From: Chara braunii
Lineage: Eukaryota; Streptophyta; Charophyceae; Charales; Characeae
NCBI GenBank assembly: GCA_003427395.1
Contig: BFEA01000067.1
Coordinates: 406,891-436,888, forward strand
DNA length: 29,998 nt
Reading direction: 5' to 3'
Part shown: positions 27,328-29,998 of the stretch, piece by piece
How positions within the stretch are numbered: the first letter of the stretch is position 1
Layout of the letters: the number at the start of each line of letters is the position of its first letter
Translations under genes and position numbers: made by a program
The notes under the pieces: generated by a model
Told to the model about the DNA's origin: nothing
Seen by the model: the letters and a program-made list of their open reading frames with translations, nothing else
Database searches by the model: none

Positions 27328-27854
27328 TGCATGGATAGTTGTGGGGAGGGGTTTGGGGTTCTGCATGGATGGATACTGGGGGTGGTTTGACGAGCTTGTG
27401 GATGGGGATCGCGCACCTGGTATACTATGCCTTCTCGGGTGGGGAGTGTTCCTCTTCCAAGTGCCCCTCCCAGAATAGAGGTTGATTCTCCACACCTTTC
27501 TTCCTTTCGTCCGTTCCCGCTGCCGTTGTTGTCCACATGTCGATGTAGCTCATGTCGTGTGCCACCTCCGTCGCAGTGGTATACACACACTGCCTCCCTT
27601 TCACTTCCTTGCTAGTTCGCCCCCCTTCGATCCACACCCCGTCTCCACCTATTGTACGTGGCCCCGTCTCTATCTACGTGTCCGCTCCCACTTCCGTTGC
27701 TGTCCACGTGCCCTGAACGTACCGCCCGGGCCCTTGTCTCATGTCGTGTACCTCCTCCGTTCCCTACCTAGTTCTTAATACCCAGAGACCCAATTCCTAA
27801 AATTTTTGTTCCCACTGAAGGCCTTAGCCTAATACCCTGCTCTTCTTCTGCGGA
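27328..27854 (-). other. probable 3' UTR of LINE 2
   Basis: No credible ORF. It lies just past the ORF2 stop of the second LINE and may be its 3' UTR, but no poly-A tail is visible at its left end, where direct repeat A starts. gttctgcatggat occurs twice (27324 and 27358). Another minus-strand candidate (27303-27590) has no domain. Confidence 0.4.
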
Positions 27855-28103
27855 TTACTCGGCCCTTAGCCATGGAGGTAGTACCAGTTTCCCAGATAAG
27901 GCTGAGACCGCTGCCAACTGATTGTTCTTGGCCCATGAACGCAAAAACCACAATCTTGCCCTATCACGACCTGATTCAGCCTTGGATAGGACTTTCTTCC
28001 TCCAATCCACCGTGATCATGTGTCGGAGTGAGGCCTTCATACCACTCTTCAGTTCTGCGTCCGAGAGGTACTTGCGTTGGAAAAGCACAAAGTTCCTCTC
28101 CTT
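27855..28103 (-). pseudogene. LINE 2 ORF2 C-terminal end
   Basis: The frame 27855-28088 reads QRKYLSDAELKSGMKASLRH, VDWRKKVLSKAESGRDRARL, then WFLRSWAKNNQLAA and a stop. It follows the zf-RVT-bearing frame directly after a stop or small shift near 28104, and looks like the basic C-terminal tail of ORF2. Confidence 0.6.
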
Positions 28104-29027
28104 CTAGATCCACCAAATCACTGCTGCTCTGATTGATGTTGCCACATAGCCCCACCCCTTCCCAATTTCCAAGGGGTGCCTGAGCTGCCTTGTTATTGCC
28201 CATTCCAGATCCCATTCAACCTCTGTTGGCCCACCCATCTCCTTCCAGTGATGCGACCACCACTTCCAGATCCGGAATGAGAGAGGGCATGTGCCCCACA
28301 GGTGCTCAGTGTCCTCCGGTTGGAGATGACACCTGCTGCACCTCACATCCACGTTCATTCCTCTTATAAACAAAGCAACTGCATCCAACGGAGCCGCATG
28401 GGTTATCAGCCACAGTACAGAGGCGGCCTTCTTGTCCGACAGTCTCAAGCACACCTTCCATTTTTCTTTATAGTAATCCACAGTCAGGCTTGCGCCCGTG
28501 CATGCCTCGGGGATGGCCTCCTGTATCCTCCGACAGGAACTTCCTTCTAATCTCTGTATCCCCATGCCCAACTTGGAGGTGTACTGATGGAGTACCGACT
28601 GGCCCCTTAACTTAGGCCATCCCAATAAGCCAATGTCCAATCGCATCCGCCTGATTGGGGTGCCATTGAGTTGTAAGACCGGTTGAGGTGCCCCCGCCGT
28701 CGAGAACTGCCAAAAGACCCTGACTTCCTCCATTAGGCCAGGGTTAACAAGCGCCCGTTCCTCTTTGAATACCAGCATATTTTGACTAATGCCCTCGGTC
28801 ATTAGCCTCTCCCATACTTCGAACTTTCCTTGATCCACTTGTTTATAAACTTGCAGGTCCCCTCCCACACTGAGCTCGGGACGATACCACTGACCTGAGG
28901 CTATTACAGTACCGTTTTCAGCAGTTGCTTCCAGTCCGCCGGGATGGCTTGTATTAGCGCATCCATTCTTGCCTCCACGTGCCACAGTCTCCCGAGTTTG
29001 TTTCTCAACTCCTCTGTGCTCCTCCAA
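28104..29027 (-). pseudogene. LINE 2 ORF2 region with zf-RVT-like finger
   Basis: A 307-codon frame. Near residue 235 it reads VRCSRCHLQPEDTEHLWGTC, then PLSFRIWKWWSHHWKEMG, which is the zf-RVT pattern C-x2-C-x4-E-x2-H-x4-C followed by Trp-rich sequence. Upstream residues (KWKVCLRLSDKKAASVLWLI) match the region just before this finger in plant LINEs. The first 70 residues (MEEHRGVEKQTRETVARGGK) look variable. A frameshift separates it from the RT thumb frame. Confidence 0.8.
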
Positions 29028-29028
29028 G

Positions 29029-29769
29029 TCATCCGTGTCTCATCCCACAGGTCCTCGACCCTGAGAAGTCCCCTCTCCACCCAGGCTCTACCGAAGTTGT
29101 TCCTTCCTGATATTGCGAAGGGAGCCCCTTCCTAGTCCTTGACCCAGCGGTTCTCGAACAAGGGTTCACGCAAAACTTCCTCCCGTGTTCGTGGTTCCCT
29201 GGTGGAGCCTGAATAACCCCTTGCCAAAACATGGACTTCGGCCTCCGTCTCTGGTACGCTGGAGTCGATATTAATAGCCACGCATCCTCACCATTGCTCA
29301 GTCTCCAGTCCTTGGCCAGGATGTATTCCGCCAGGGCCACCCAACTGCGCCCCTCCGTGTCCATAACCGCCTTGACCGGCCATTTAGCGAGAAGGGTCTT
29401 CTTTTGATGTATCGAGTCGAGCACTGTCAGACCTCCCTCCTCTTTCACCGTCGTGATCTTGTCCCAGGATACCTTAGACATATGCCCTTGCCCTTCCTCC
29501 GCCTCGGGTTTCCAGATGTACTTAGAGGTCGCTGCTCTGATGGACTGTGCAGCCTTCTTCCCCAAGGGTCTAATCGTCCGTGCGTAGCACAACTGGGAAA
29601 AAATTGCTACATTCACGATTAAAGCTCTCCCGAACAGCGAGAGGCCGTAAATTGTTTTCCATTTTTGAAGCCTCTGTTCCACTTTACCAACCAAGATCTT
29701 GTCTTCAACAAAAAAAAAGTCGTCGAGTTGGGCACGTTTATAATTTCGCATTATCGTTGATTTATACAC
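29029..29769 (-). pseudogene. LINE 2 ORF2, RT thumb/connection region
   Basis: The frame reads GKVEQRLQKWKTIYGLSLFG, RALIVNVAIFSQLCYARTI, RAATSKYIWKPEAEEGQGHM and then KVSWDKITTVKEEGGLTVLD. This is the LINE RT thumb pattern (l..W....ls..GR..Li..V......y......). The next part (LLAKWPVKAV..EGRSWVALA) is the usual 'kWlwr' connection block. The first residues (MYKSTIMRNYKRAQLDDFFF) are probably not LINE sequence. The catalytic FADD block is not in the window. Confidence 0.75.
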
Positions 29770-29998
29770 AACATAATTTAATCTGGTTGCAAACAGATGA
29801 AATTGTGATTAAAATTATAGGGATAAGTTTTTTTATGTTTATCAACGTGATTCTACATGTTTCAACATGTTTCAAACTGTCTCAACATATTTCATCATGA
29901 TCAAACTTGTTGTTTTTTTTTTGCCTTTAACTATTTAAGTTATGTGCAGTTACATAAAAAAAAAAAACACGACATGTAAGGTTTTATCCCTCATATAT
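29770..29998. other. AT-rich sequence with short repeats
   Basis: AT-rich, no gene. It contains repeated pieces of the form catgtttcaa / catatttcat (29855-29905) and an A run near 29956. It could be the start of another repeat that truncated LINE 2. Confidence 0.5.

Larger units (their letters stand above)
27855..29720 (-). mobile_element. LINE 2, 3' half, different family from LINE 1
   Basis: Three frames in order on the minus strand (29029-29769, 28104-29027, 27855-28088) together cover the RT thumb to the zf-RVT-like end of an ORF2. The proteins differ clearly from LINE 1, so this is a separate family or lineage. The RT palm and endonuclease are missing. Homology seems to stop near 29700-29720, where an A run and then AT-rich sequence begin. 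Confidence 0.8.

Noticed and set aside
1-29998. tRNA, rRNA or other structural RNA genes
   Set aside because: I looked for conserved tRNA boxes and 5S-like segments by eye and saw none that fit.

Overview
The window looks like repeat-dense nuclear DNA of a streptophyte (land plant or charophyte alga). The reasons are a decayed Ty3/gypsy retrotransposon with a primer-binding site matching initiator tRNA-Met, and two plant-style LINEs carrying an APE-type endonuclease, a reverse transcriptase and a zf-RVT-like C-terminus. I see no intact host gene, no rRNA or tRNA, and no bacterial operon structure. The species cannot be named from sequence alone. All three recognisable retrotransposons lie on the minus strand, and every one is broken by stops and frameshifts.

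Layout. 1-979: poly-T run and unassigned sequence. 980-14016: a large Ty3/gypsy element read right to left. Its 5' LTR (11272-14016) contains a 1-kb extra segment with a gapped GA microsatellite and a foldback element. Then come the PBS (11260-11271), gag with a CCHC knuckle (gag itself interrupted by a second foldback copy), protease, reverse transcriptase, RNase H, a possible PHD-like zinc finger, the integrase zinc-binding domain joined directly to an integrase C-terminal domain (catalytic core missing), at least two extra sense-strand ORFs of unknown function, and an LTR copy at 980-2404. 14017-17430: mostly non-coding, with an unidentified ORF fragment against the LTR, short tandem duplications, poly-A/T tracts and retroposon tails. 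17431 to about 26150 (perhaps 27327): a LINE with ORF1 (zinc-knuckle protein) and ORF2 (endonuclease, RT, zf-RVT). It is interrupted by an AT-rich hairpin element of about 505 bp, whose second copy lies upstream of ORF1 between two direct repeats. 27328-29769: the 3' half of a different LINE. 29770-29998: AT-rich sequence.

The most striking pattern, four perfect 199-bp tandem units at 6370-7165, is almost certainly not biology. Each unit carries a back-to-back pair of the 19-bp Tn5 mosaic end, which is the Nextera mate-pair junction adapter. It is an assembly artefact inserted in the pol gene. The best candidates for real novelty are the PHD-like finger between RNase H and integrase, the extra ORFs downstream of integrase, and the two hairpin/foldback families. 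No functioning new system is evident.
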